This document shows positions 19,953-29,000 of a DNA stretch of 42,167 nucleotides, one piece after another. Both the position numbers and the translations under genes were made by a program. Source of the DNA: Mesostigma viride. Lineage: Eukaryota > Streptophyta > Mesostigmatophyceae > Mesostigmatales > Mesostigmataceae. Within the stretch, counting starts at the first letter, position 1, and each line of letters opens with the position of its first letter. The notes under the pieces are model-generated. The model had not been told where the DNA came from. It did not search any database and was given only the letters and a program-made list of their open reading frames with translations. The stretch spans positions 1 through 42,167 of the forward strand of contig RPFO01001691.1 of assembly GCA_009746045.1 (NCBI GenBank), given 5' to 3'.

Positions 19953-19954
19953 GG

Positions 19955-21050
19955 TAACGCACCTGGTAGGTCTTGAGCAGTCAAATGAGGAGAACGAGGA
20001 GAAGGCGACTTATCTCGGGTGTCTGAAACCGAACCAGATTGACGACGCACGTAGGGACGATGTTTCCAGCGCCAGGTGGTCGTAAGTATCCGGTTTCAAG
20101 AATTCTGCGTCCGGCGATGGGTCGTCTAAATACGAAGCAGGCACGATGCAGAAAAAGGGTAATCTACGAGACGCTAGCCGTCTCTCTATCGTCGAACCAA
20201 AACCAGCAACTGTCTACGGCAGTAAACCATCTTTCTAAGGAAACAAGACGAGGAAAAGGAGCTATCTACGAAAGGATTTTCCGCTTCGAGCAGGTCTAAC
20301 TTCTAGGCAGGGCGTGTCCTGAATCAGGCAGCACTATCCCCTAGCTTGACGGCGACCCGCCCATTACCTGTCAAGTAGGTGTCGTCTTCTTTTTCCCAGC
20401 CGCGGAAGGGTTGATTCAATGACGTATGTTGCAAAGGATCGTCGTCTCGCTCTCTATCTAAACTACCTCCGAGTCCATTGTTACGCCGCAAGCCTCGGCC
20501 GCCACCTCTACCTCTACCTGTCCTGATACTACCTAAACTAGTGAGGCCGCTTCTATTTACACCCCTAGCGAAAGACGACCGAGACGAACCAGATCTCAAT
20601 GCATTTACATATGTACTACTGTAATATGCCATAGGCCATTTAATCAAACCCGTTTACTCCAGGAAAAGAGGAAGGAAACACAACTACACTGCCGTGACCC
20701 AAGCTAATATGTGTTAATTCATTTAACACACGCCGAGTGACCACACAAGGAGTGGAACGTGCATAAATGGTCACCAACGGTCCAACAGGCTCGGGCCGAC
20801 CTGGCCCTCGCCTGCAGAAACACAGAAACACAGGCAGGTGCACAGATGCACGCCGGTCCACTACATTCTACCGAAGGATAAGGACCACTAATAAAGTACG
20901 CAGCGCGGCGCCCAAAGGCACCCAATATACCACGGTACTGTTACGAGGACAATCAGGTCCCAACTCGAACTACACGTAAACCTAGGATCAACGGAGGCCA
21001 AGGACCTAATTTACGTCCGTAACTACAACGAATTGTTACGCGACGTAACA
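19955..21050 (-). mobile_element. Leader and LTR of - strand Ty3/gypsy-like element, copy 1
   Basis: This region is closely similar to 22047-23138 over most of its length. Read on the - strand, it starts at 21050 with TGTTACGTCG CGTAACA, a near-palindromic 17-mer typical of this family's LTR start. A second TGTTACG at 20479 on the + strand could mark the other LTR end, giving an LTR of about 570 bp (20479-21050) and a leader from 20478 to 19955. The inner LTR boundary is uncertain. Confidence 0.6.
20324..20647 (-). CDS. Arg/Gly-rich leader ORF, copy 1
   Basis: A 107-codon ORF with AYYSSTYVNALRSG and RGRGGGRGL, an RGG-box-like patch that could bind RNA. A counterpart at 22439-22741 aligns along most of its length, with about two thirds of positions alike by eye. 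It spans the proposed LTR/leader boundary. Its function is unknown. Confidence 0.45.
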   Translation of the reverse strand: MIKWPMAYYSSTYVNALRSGSSRSSFARGVNRSGLTSLGSIRTGRGRGGGRGLRRNNGLGGSLDRERDDDPLQHTSLNQPFRGWEKEDDTYLTGNGRVAVKLGDSAA

Positions 21051-21323
21051 CTCACCATCACCAAGGAGTTGGGTGACCCGGCCTCAGGGCCAATTCAGGT
21101 GTTTTGCGACAACACTGGTGCTGTGGCTCTGTCACGAGACCCTGTTCACCCTCGGCGTACCAAGCACATCGACGTCAAGTACCACTACATTCGCGCGAAG
21201 GTCGCGGATGGCACCGTTCAGGTGTCTCACCTTCCTGGGGCAGCGATGATCGCCGACATGCTCACCAAGGCACTACCCGAGCCACGTTTTGTGGAGCTCA
21301 GACACAAGTTGTTGGGTATTTGA
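21051..21323 (+). pseudogene. Ty1/copia RNase H C-terminal fragment
   Basis: The reading frame contains IQVFCDNTGAVALSRDPVHP, RTKHIDVKYHYIR and ADMLTKALPEPRF, the diagnostic end of copia-type RNase H, with the stop at 21321-21323. Everything upstream (Gag, protease, integrase, RT) is missing. The frame stays open leftwards into the neighbouring gypsy leader/LTR copy, but that part also exists in copy 2 and probably does not belong to copia. Confidence 0.85.
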
Positions 21324-21468
21324 GTTACTGGCAATTCGAGATGAGACAAAATAAGGACACACTTGCTAGCCTGTGACATTGGTCCCATACTACAGTTCTT
21401 TTATTTAGTGAACATTTGTTCTGGCTTGCTTGAGTTTGTTTTCCGGCCTGTGTGCCGAGTAAGGGGGG
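21324..21468 (+). promoter_or_regulatory. Copia 3' untranslated segment and polypurine tract
   Basis: A short non-coding spacer ends in AAGGGGGG (21461-21468) immediately before the LTR, as expected for a polypurine tract. Confidence 0.65.
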
Positions 21469-21900
21469 TGTCAGAAGTATCGACACACCTGCCTGAAACT
21501 AGTACTTATAGTTTAGTGCTAGCTCTGGACTGCATGGACGGGCATGTGCCGCATGTTTAAGTTCTGTTCCATAAGTGACCCAGTCATTCTGTGACTGACC
21601 TTGAACTTTGGTTGTGAATGGTTGGCTTGAGATCACGTTATGATTGTAACTGCCACACAGTCAGAAAAGACCCAGTTTGGTGTGGCCACGTTGTAGGTAG
21701 ATCATAACTGCTACCCAGTAGCTGAGCCTGGAATTGTTTAAAAGGCGAAGCTACGCACCTTGTTTGCTCTCTCAGTACCTCACACCTCACACACTCCTGT
21801 GGTGGAACTAGCAGCCGGCCAGCTGCCGACTGAGACTTATTTTTATCTGAGTGAAATAAAGTAAAACTTTGTGGCAAACATTGTTTTCTCACTCCTAACA
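21469..21900 (+). mobile_element. Copia 3' LTR
   Basis: The 432 bp segment begins TGTCAGAAGTATCGACAC and ends CTCCTAACA (TG...CA). It contains a TTAAAAG TATA-like element near 21738 and AATAAA at 21855. The boundaries rest on the polypurine tract and terminal dinucleotides, because the 5' LTR is outside or lost. Confidence 0.6.
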
Positions 21901-21911
21901 CACCATTTAAG

Positions 21912-22035
21912 GGCTAATGTGCAAACCAAAGGGGATGTTAAGGGCCTTGCGCATGGCATCTGGGTGACGGCGCCGTCGAGTCGTTGCTCCAGCTCCTGCG
22001 TCAGTGTCCACGTCTCGGCGCCGTAGGAAGAACGC
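21912..22035 (-). pseudogene. Non-LTR retrotransposon (LINE) RT C-terminal scrap
   Basis: On the - strand the frame reads SSYGAETWTLTQELEQRLDG, which matches the common LINE pattern YGsETWTLt..le.rLdg.  following the RT domain. Only about 40 residues remain. It is fused to the start of the second gypsy leader copy at about 22035-22047. Confidence 0.65.
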
Positions 22036-22046
22036 CGTTGCTTCAT

Positions 22047-23138
22047 GAGAACTCACCTGGTAGGTCTTGTGACGTCAAGCTAGGAGAATGAGGAGAAGGC
22101 AGCTGATCTAGGGTGTCTGAAACCGAACCAGATTGACGACGCACGCAGGGACGAGGATTCCAGCGCCAGGTGGTCGTAAGTATCCGGTTTCAAGAATTCT
22201 GCTTCAGGCGAAGGGTCGTCTAAATACAAAGCAGGCACGATGCAGAAAAGGTGTAATCTACGAGACGCTAGTCGTCTCCCTACCGGAGAACCAAAAGTCG
22301 AACCTAACTACGTCCAAAAATAGCAACGTAATGAAAACATTAATGCCGAACGAGGGAAAGGAGCTATCTATAAAGGATTTTCCGCTGCGAGCAGGTCTAA
22401 CTCCTAGCCTAGGTGTCAATGTCCCGAATCGGGCAGCACTACCTATCTAGCTTGCAGGCGACCCGCCCATTACCTGGCAAGATGGTGTTGTCTTCATACT
22501 CCCGGAGGCGGAAGGGTAGGGTCAATGGCGTCTGTTGTTGCAGGGGATCAGCGTCACGCTCTCTACCTAAAGTTCCTCCGAGTCCATTGTTACGACTCAG
22601 TCCTCTACCTCCGCCTCTACCTCTAACTGGTCTAATGCTACCTAAATTAGTGAGGCCACCTCTAGTTAAACCCCTAGCGAAAGACGAACGTGACGATCCA
22701 GATCTCAGTGCATTTACGTAAGTACGACTATAATACGCCATAAGCCATTTACCCGAACCCCGTTTATTCCAGGAATAGAGGAAGGAAACACTACTACACT
22801 GCCATGACCCCAGCTAATATGTGTTGATTCATAACACACGCCGGGTGCCAACACGAGGGGTAGAGCGTGCATAAATGATCACCAACGGTCCAGCATGCTC
22901 GGGCCAACATGGCCCTCGCCTACAGATGCACAGATGCACGCTGGTCCACTACATTCTACCCGAAGGATAAGGACCACTACTATAGTACGCGGCGCGACGC
23001 CAAATTAATGCATCCAATGCACCACGGTACTGGGACAACAGTGTCCACCGGTACAAGCTACACGTAAACCTAAGAACGACTGAGGCGAAGGACCTAATTT
23101 ACGTCCGTAACTGCGACAGATTGTTACGCGACGTAACA
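22047..23138 (-). mobile_element. Leader and LTR of - strand Ty3/gypsy-like element, copy 2
   Basis: A diverged duplicate of 19955-21050 in the same orientation. It ends at 23138 with the same CGACGTAACA terminus and then diverges. Its left end keeps the CGCCGTTG..TTCATG bases at the start of the RNase H1-like ORF, then breaks into the LINE scrap. It is therefore a truncated second element rather than a clean solo LTR. A matching internal TGTTACG occurs at 22588. Confidence 0.65.
22439..22741 (-). CDS. Arg/Gly-rich leader ORF, copy 2
   Basis: A 100-codon ORF with AYYSRTYVNALRSGSSRSSF, RGRGGGRGL and NNGLGGTLGRERD, parallel to copy 1. It stays open despite many nucleotide differences between the copies. 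Conservation suggests, but does not prove, that it is translated. Confidence 0.45.
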   Translation of the reverse strand: MAYYSRTYVNALRSGSSRSSFARGLTRGGLTNLGSIRPVRGRGGGRGLSRNNGLGGTLGRERDADPLQQQTPLTLPFRLREYEDNTILPGNGRVACKLDR

Positions 23139-24301
23139 GTTAGAGTCATCTTCAAGGCTAGTCAACTCACAATTAACTGACACTACGCCCAATGGGTGCC
23201 GGACTTCAGTTGGTCCTTCTCGTTCCACGCGTCACAATAAATGAAATAATTGAACTCGTGCTCAGTCCCGGTGGGTAGTCAAGTGGTATTCACCCCGGTG
23301 GGTGGATGGATGGGTGCACACTGTCCGACCGGATGATTAAATCTATAGCAGGGAGCCAGACACTACTTATGAAAAGAGACAGCAAACGCGGATAACAATA
23401 GTGCATGTCATAGGACAGCCGAGGATGAGCCTGAAACTGTTGGCAACCCCCCTGCCCCCAGGCGGCAGGGGCGTAGGTTAGATTAGTTTAGCTAGGATTT
23501 TGTAGGTAAGTTTTTTTCGCGGCTCCGCCATCCAACCCCACCTGTCCATGGAATATGTGCTACATGTCCTCCCGGCAGTAGTAGTGCAGAATAGATCGAC
23601 CGTGGCCATGTACATGTACGCCTCCTAGAGGCACTATCCCAGCTCAGCCCTGCGCTTTATTTAATCATGTACGTGTGTGCCTATGATGTGCCACACTCCA
23701 GACGATGCCTAGCCTTATTTAGTCATAATGTTGTGCCCATGCAGGGAGTAACTCCCTGCTGAGCCGATGCCATGCCCTAGCTTTTTGTATAGCCCGACTA
23801 TGCTGATCTTCCCCCCCCATGACAGGCTCCCCCTTCGTTGGGCATAGCTTGAAGATCATGGGGATGCAAGTGCCCTGGTGCACCTAGAGCAAGGGTCCTT
23901 TACATTCCCACCCCTGTAGGAAGTAGCTTAGAATGTATAATATGCCATATGCCCCTTCTCTGGGCTATGTGCTACATATACTCCCAACGGAGTTATGTTC
24001 CTAATTAATTAATTAATGTCCTCCCGGCAACGGAGGCATGCGGCTATATAATTTAATTTAACGTGAAAGTTACAACGCACATTACTTTATTTAATTTAAT
24101 TTTTTAATTTTTTAAATGTCATATGCAAAGCCCCTACTGTCACGGAGTTTATGACCATCCTTCTCCTTCTTCACCAAGAGATAGGGCAGGGGCATCTGCT
24201 TGGGTGGTTATTCGCTCCTAACGGGAGGGTGGCCGGCCGGCGGCGTGGCGTGGCGCGGCGCGGCGGGGTGGGTGGGGTGGTCATTGCCGAATACTAACTA
24301 G
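23139..24301. other. Non-coding interval
   Basis: No gene seen. It contains a GC-rich hairpin near 23449-23474 (CTGCCCCCAGGCGGCAGGGGC), AT-rich stretches (24005-24115, TTAATTAATTAATT) and a short GGCGTGGCGTGGCGCGGCGC run at 24240. A segment starting TTAACGTGAAAGTTACAACG at 24058 recurs at 25266, on the other side of the inverted-repeat element. Confidence 0.5.
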
Positions 24302-25226
24302 CTGGCTGTCCGCGACACTCCCGGAGCTAGTGTATACCACCCCCCGGGGGGGCATTTTCTGGGGTGGGGGGTGGGGGGGGTCTTGACCCCCGACCCCCCC
24401 CCCCCAGTTTTTTTGGGGGGGGGGGGGGGGTCGGCCCCCCAAAAATTTATATATCCTTAAGTGTATTAAAAAACAACTCTCTGCTTGGGCGCGGGTAGTT
24501 CCGGTGGGGCGCGGGTAGTTCCGGTGGCAAAACGCAGGGGAAGTGGCGCGGGGGGGGGGGAGCGGCCTCTGAGAAGTAAGGAATACTAAGCGAAAATGCC
24601 ACGTAGGGGCACAAAGAGAGACTGGACTGAATCGTATTGAGTTGCTGCAAATCATGATGAAGGGAAGAAGGGTTTAGGGGAGGGGAAAGGAGTAATATTT
24701 ATACCTGGGACGCGTTTTAGCCACTGACATCTTGATACCCTAGGCTTAGCAGGGATTACCTATTGGCTATATTTGGAATAAACGTACACCTATTTACCTG
24801 GAAAGGAGTAATATTTATACCTGGGACGCAACAGGGTGTTTACTTGCATTCCTCATCACGGTGACCTTACGCGCGTCACTTGGCTCCCCTGGTCACATAA
24901 TGCTCCCGTTCTAAACCTTTCACCTATCACACTACCCTCAGTGGGTAACCAGCTGGTCGATACGTGGTACCTCTTAACCTACCGATATTCCGCTATTGGT
25001 TAATAAAAAATACCCATTTACCCGGAAAATATTTATATTTCAGGGAGGGGGGGGGGGGGGTCTGCATCCAAAAACCCCTAAACCCCCCCCCCCCCATTTT
25101 CTTGGGGGGGGGGGGGGGGGTCCAACCCCTTACCCCCCGCCCCCCAGTTTTGGGGGTGGGGGGGTGGGGGGGGCTACCCCCCCCCCCCCTGTATACACTA
25201 GCTCCGGGAGTGTCGCGGACAGCCAG
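24302..25226. mobile_element. 925 bp non-autonomous TIR element with G/C runs
   Basis: Perfect 36 bp terminal inverted repeats lie at 24302-24337 and 25191-25226, beginning CTGGCTGTCCGCGACACTCC. Both subterminal regions carry long C and G homopolymer blocks facing each other across short AT spacers (for example C14-ATTTTCTT-G18 around 25085-25120). The interior has a doubled GCGCGGGTAGTTCCGGTG near 24490 and a doubled AAAGGAGTAATATTTATACC at about 24687 and 24803. No transposase is encoded. No clear target-site duplication was found. Confidence 0.75.
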
Positions 25227-25900
25227 ATGATGTTCTTCCGAAAATGGGCTCCGCCGACGAAAGTTTTAACGTGAAAGTTACAACGCACGTTACTTGATTC
25301 AACTACATTGTAGCCGTTTGTACATAATTCGGTTGATGGTCTACTAGCCGTTGGTACATAATTCGGTTGATGGTCTACTCGCCGGTTGAAGTTTCCCAAA
25401 AAACTGGACCTTTTTCTACTGACCGTACCACTACAGCCGCAGATGCAAAAACTTTAAACAAAGATCCACCGTCGGCTGAGTTTCGTCCAATGGTAACGCT
25501 AATCGTGCATCCCCCTTCTCACGCACCTCTCAAACTAAATTGGCTTCGCCCTTTCTTCGAACCTTTGGTTCTTCCGAAAATGGGCTCCGCCGGATTATAT
25601 ATGTTGATCATGATCATCTCTCACCATGAAAAGTCCAGCTACACCACCTACTGGCACTTGGATTCAATTGGCATAGCCATCAATTAAATTGGCATAGCCA
25701 TCTAGCCCCAAACGGTACCGCCATGTATACGAGGATAGAGTTTCTGCTTACATGTCGCAGAATTTATCTCAAATTTTATATTGGTAACGTGGGGCACACT
25801 AGATAAGAGGGGGGAGTTCCAGGCGTCATCCATCGCATGTCTTGATAGCCCTCTAATTCCCTATTGACATCGCGGCAAAAGATCCTACTAATCTACCGCT
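25227..25900 (+). promoter_or_regulatory. Region upstream of the ankyrin gene
   Basis: No ORF of substance. It contains a tandem pair of about 35 bp units with GTACATAATTCGGTTGATGG at 25320 and 25355, and a CTTCCGAAAATGGGCTCCGCCG segment at 25235 that recurs at 25572. Promoter elements for the gene starting at 25901 should lie here, but no convincing TATA box or initiator can be singled out. Confidence 0.4.
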
Positions 25901-26008
25901 ATGGAAGGACCTGCTCAGGTTTTGGAGGCATGCAAGAAGGGAGACATCCAAGTAGTGAAAGCGTTTTTGAAGAATGGAGGTGACCCGAATTGCTCCACGG
26001 GAGATCGG
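25901..26008 (+). CDS. Ankyrin gene exon 1
   Basis: The ATG gives [20 protein letters not shown], the first ankyrin-like helix pair (36 codons). The donor is CGG|GTAAAT, phase 0. This ATG was chosen because it is the first in frame and immediately precedes the repeat. Confidence 0.75.
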
Positions 26009-29000
26009 GTAAATTTTGCTCAACAGAGGAAAGGAACCTTCTTGTAAACCGTGACACGTTATCACGAAAAGAGACGTGCTTTAAGAATTTGAGAACTTAA
26101 CTGCACCTAGCTGGTTGTCTGGAACAGGTCTATCGATCTTGACAGCTTACCATGCAGCTATCAACTAAGTCGGGGCGTGCTGCGGTCGCTGCAAATTGCT
26201 CGCTGTATGTTCTTTTCCAGTTTGGGCAGACGCTGCTGCACCATGCCGCAGCCAATGGCCACAGGCCGCTTATCGATCTCCTCGCAGACGAAGGCGCGGC
26301 GCTAAACACCCGAGATGAGCTGGTGCGTGCACCTGTAATTGTTAATGAAGTGATGTACACCCAAGTATCCCTGCTTGGGATCGCTACAATTATATCCTAT
26401 CAGAGGAGAAACAGCCTGGTTGGCCCTCATGGTGCCATCTCGTGCCTGCTCTCGGAATTTTACGTGTGCTTCTGAGCCAGAAAATGACAAAAAAAATGTG
26501 CTGGAATTTCAGCATGTGTCGGCGATCTCTTGGTGCAACATTTCTGAGTGCGCTTCAGCTGCGCCACGTGCTTCGCCTGGTCTTTCCTTTCATTGCTCTT
26601 GCTGGCTACTTTGTTATAAGTGGCTTACTGTGTTATGAGTCAAATTTACTTTCATTGTTCATGCTGGCTAACTTTGTTAGAAGTGGCTTATCGTAGGATG
26701 AGTCAATTTGCTTTCATTGTTCATGCTGGCTTACCTCGTTATAAGTGGCTTACTGTGTTACACGTCACATTTGTTGCTCATGATTTAAGGACCTTGTGAT
26801 ATCTCCATCCCTGATGTGACTCTTGGCTTGTGTGTGACCAGCTTCTGTTTGTAGCACAAAATATATCACACCGTATCAATGTTTCTTATCTTCCAGCCCT
26901 GGTTTCCAGACTCAGCCACAGGAGCATTCACGAGCAGCACGGCTGCTTGCGCACATGCTATGTTGCCTTTGCGCCTGCTTCTATTGCCAACACTACGATT
27001 TCCGGCAGTCAGCAGCGCTGAAACTGTATGCCATGAGTACAGGACGCAACGGTGCAAACTCTTTGCACTGTGGTTATGATGGACATGATGAAAATGCCGT
27101 GTGTCCCGTGTGTGCCGCGTAGCCCCTTCGGCCTGAATAGGCGTCACGTCGGCCACCTCTCGGCCGGGATAGGATACCCAAGTTCCAGGAATGGACCCAA
27201 TGGCACTCCCCACCACCACACACACTCTCCCCACCACCCACCCCCACCCACCCACCCCTAACAAATATCAATGCCCACCTACCCACCCACCCACCCACCC
27301 ACCCACCCACCCACCCACCCACCCACCCACCCACCCACCACCCACCACCCACCCACCCACCCACCCACCCACCACCCACCCACCCACCCACCCACCCACC
27401 CACCCACCCACCCACCCACCCACCCACCCACTACTCACCTAACCACGTACACCAACATCCGCTGTGTGTATGTTTCGATGAACCACCACCACCATGGCAA
27501 TCCATCACTGCCATATGCCGCATTACCGCCACAAGCCGCACCACCATAATGCCGCATCACCCGCCACATGCCGCATCACCGCCACATGCCGCATCACTGC
27601 CACATGCCGCATCACCATAATGCCGCATCACTATGCCGCAACAATGCTGTGGCCACTCGCCAGGCGCTCAACACGCCTCTACACAAGGCGGCGCGCGCGG
27701 GGCACGTGGATGTGGTCCGGCGGCTCATCGAGTGTGGCGCTGCGCTTGATGCGGAGAACAAGGTGGGCAGGAGCAAACTGTGCCAAATATAGAATGTGCG
27801 AGACAACAAGGTCTCAAGGTCAGGTGGAAAGGATGCGGAGAATAAGGTGGTCAGGGATGGACGGTTGTTCTAAGTATAGATGTTACAAGACTATAATACC
27901 AAGTCTTGACTGTAATACTAAGGCTATAATAACAACTTCCAAGCCTATCTTGCCAAGTACAGGCGGACTTGAAAGATGCTGAGAATAAGGTGGGCAGGGG
28001 TGGACGCGGTTCTGTATATAAATGTGCGAGATGAGGGTACCCTGAGGACAGGTGGAATGGATGCTGAGAATAAGGTGGGCGGGGATGTACGGTTGTTCTA
28101 GATCTACATTATGCGTGTGATGGGATGAATTCAAGGACAGGTGGCTGAGAAGCCAAGAAGGCGAGAATGAGGTGGGCAGGGGTGAACACGTTCTGGACAT
28201 AGGTTGTTAATTGTTGCCCTGTGCGTGCTCAGTACCCGCCCCGTTTGCCTAACTGCTGGTGACATAAACAAGTGATCCGTATTGCAGTTGCTAGTGTGCT
28301 TGGCCTCATCAAGCTCCTGGCATTGGCAGTAGCTAGGGATAGGGAATGTAAGAAGGAGCATCCCATCCGAGTCCAAAGCTTGCCTTGCGAAATGCCCAAG
28401 CGTTTGTGCTTGCGATTCGTCTGGTCGTTGCCAGCGGCTTGCATAAGAATCCACCCTTGCAAGAATGCACACCCAATGACCCCGTGGTCGTCTGCCCGTG
28501 AGGCTCCAGTGTGTATCACTCGGCCCAGCAGGCTCTTGCCTTGGTCTTCTCACGCTGTTTGCCAGTTCCCACCTCGGCATGCATCTCAAAGGCAGGAGAA
28601 GAGCTGGACATGCAAATTCTCCTGCTTTGATGTTGCCCCGCCTGTTAGTGATGGTTCTCCCCCTCGCAACCATCACTAAACTAAATAACTGATTTACTGA
28701 ATCAGTTACTAAAGTGACAAATTGTCGCAACTGTTGGTGTCGATATCCTTACACGTGGCGCGCGCGCCGACCTCAGACTGGCAACCGCCCCCTTCACGAG
28801 GCGGCCGAGTGTGGTCATGAGGCGGTGGTCACGCTGCTGCTGGACCGCGGGGCGCAGGTCGACGCCGCCAACAAGGTGGGGCAGGGGTCACCTACACTTG
28901 CTGTGGTACAAATTGATTATTGATTTTGGTAGAATTGTAAATATATTTTTGCTTTGTTCTGTACTCTTCTCTTTGCTTCACTTGTCGGGCTACGGGAAGG

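Noticed and set aside
21903-22046. The ORF beginning MKQRRSS as a complete gene
   Set aside because: The start codon comes from the gypsy ORF remnant and the body from a LINE scrap. It is a chance fusion of two fragments.
25130-25399. Antisense ORF starting MGNFNRRVDHQPNY
   Set aside because: It overlaps the TIR and G-run end of the mobile element and ends in homopolymer glycine. No family resemblance.
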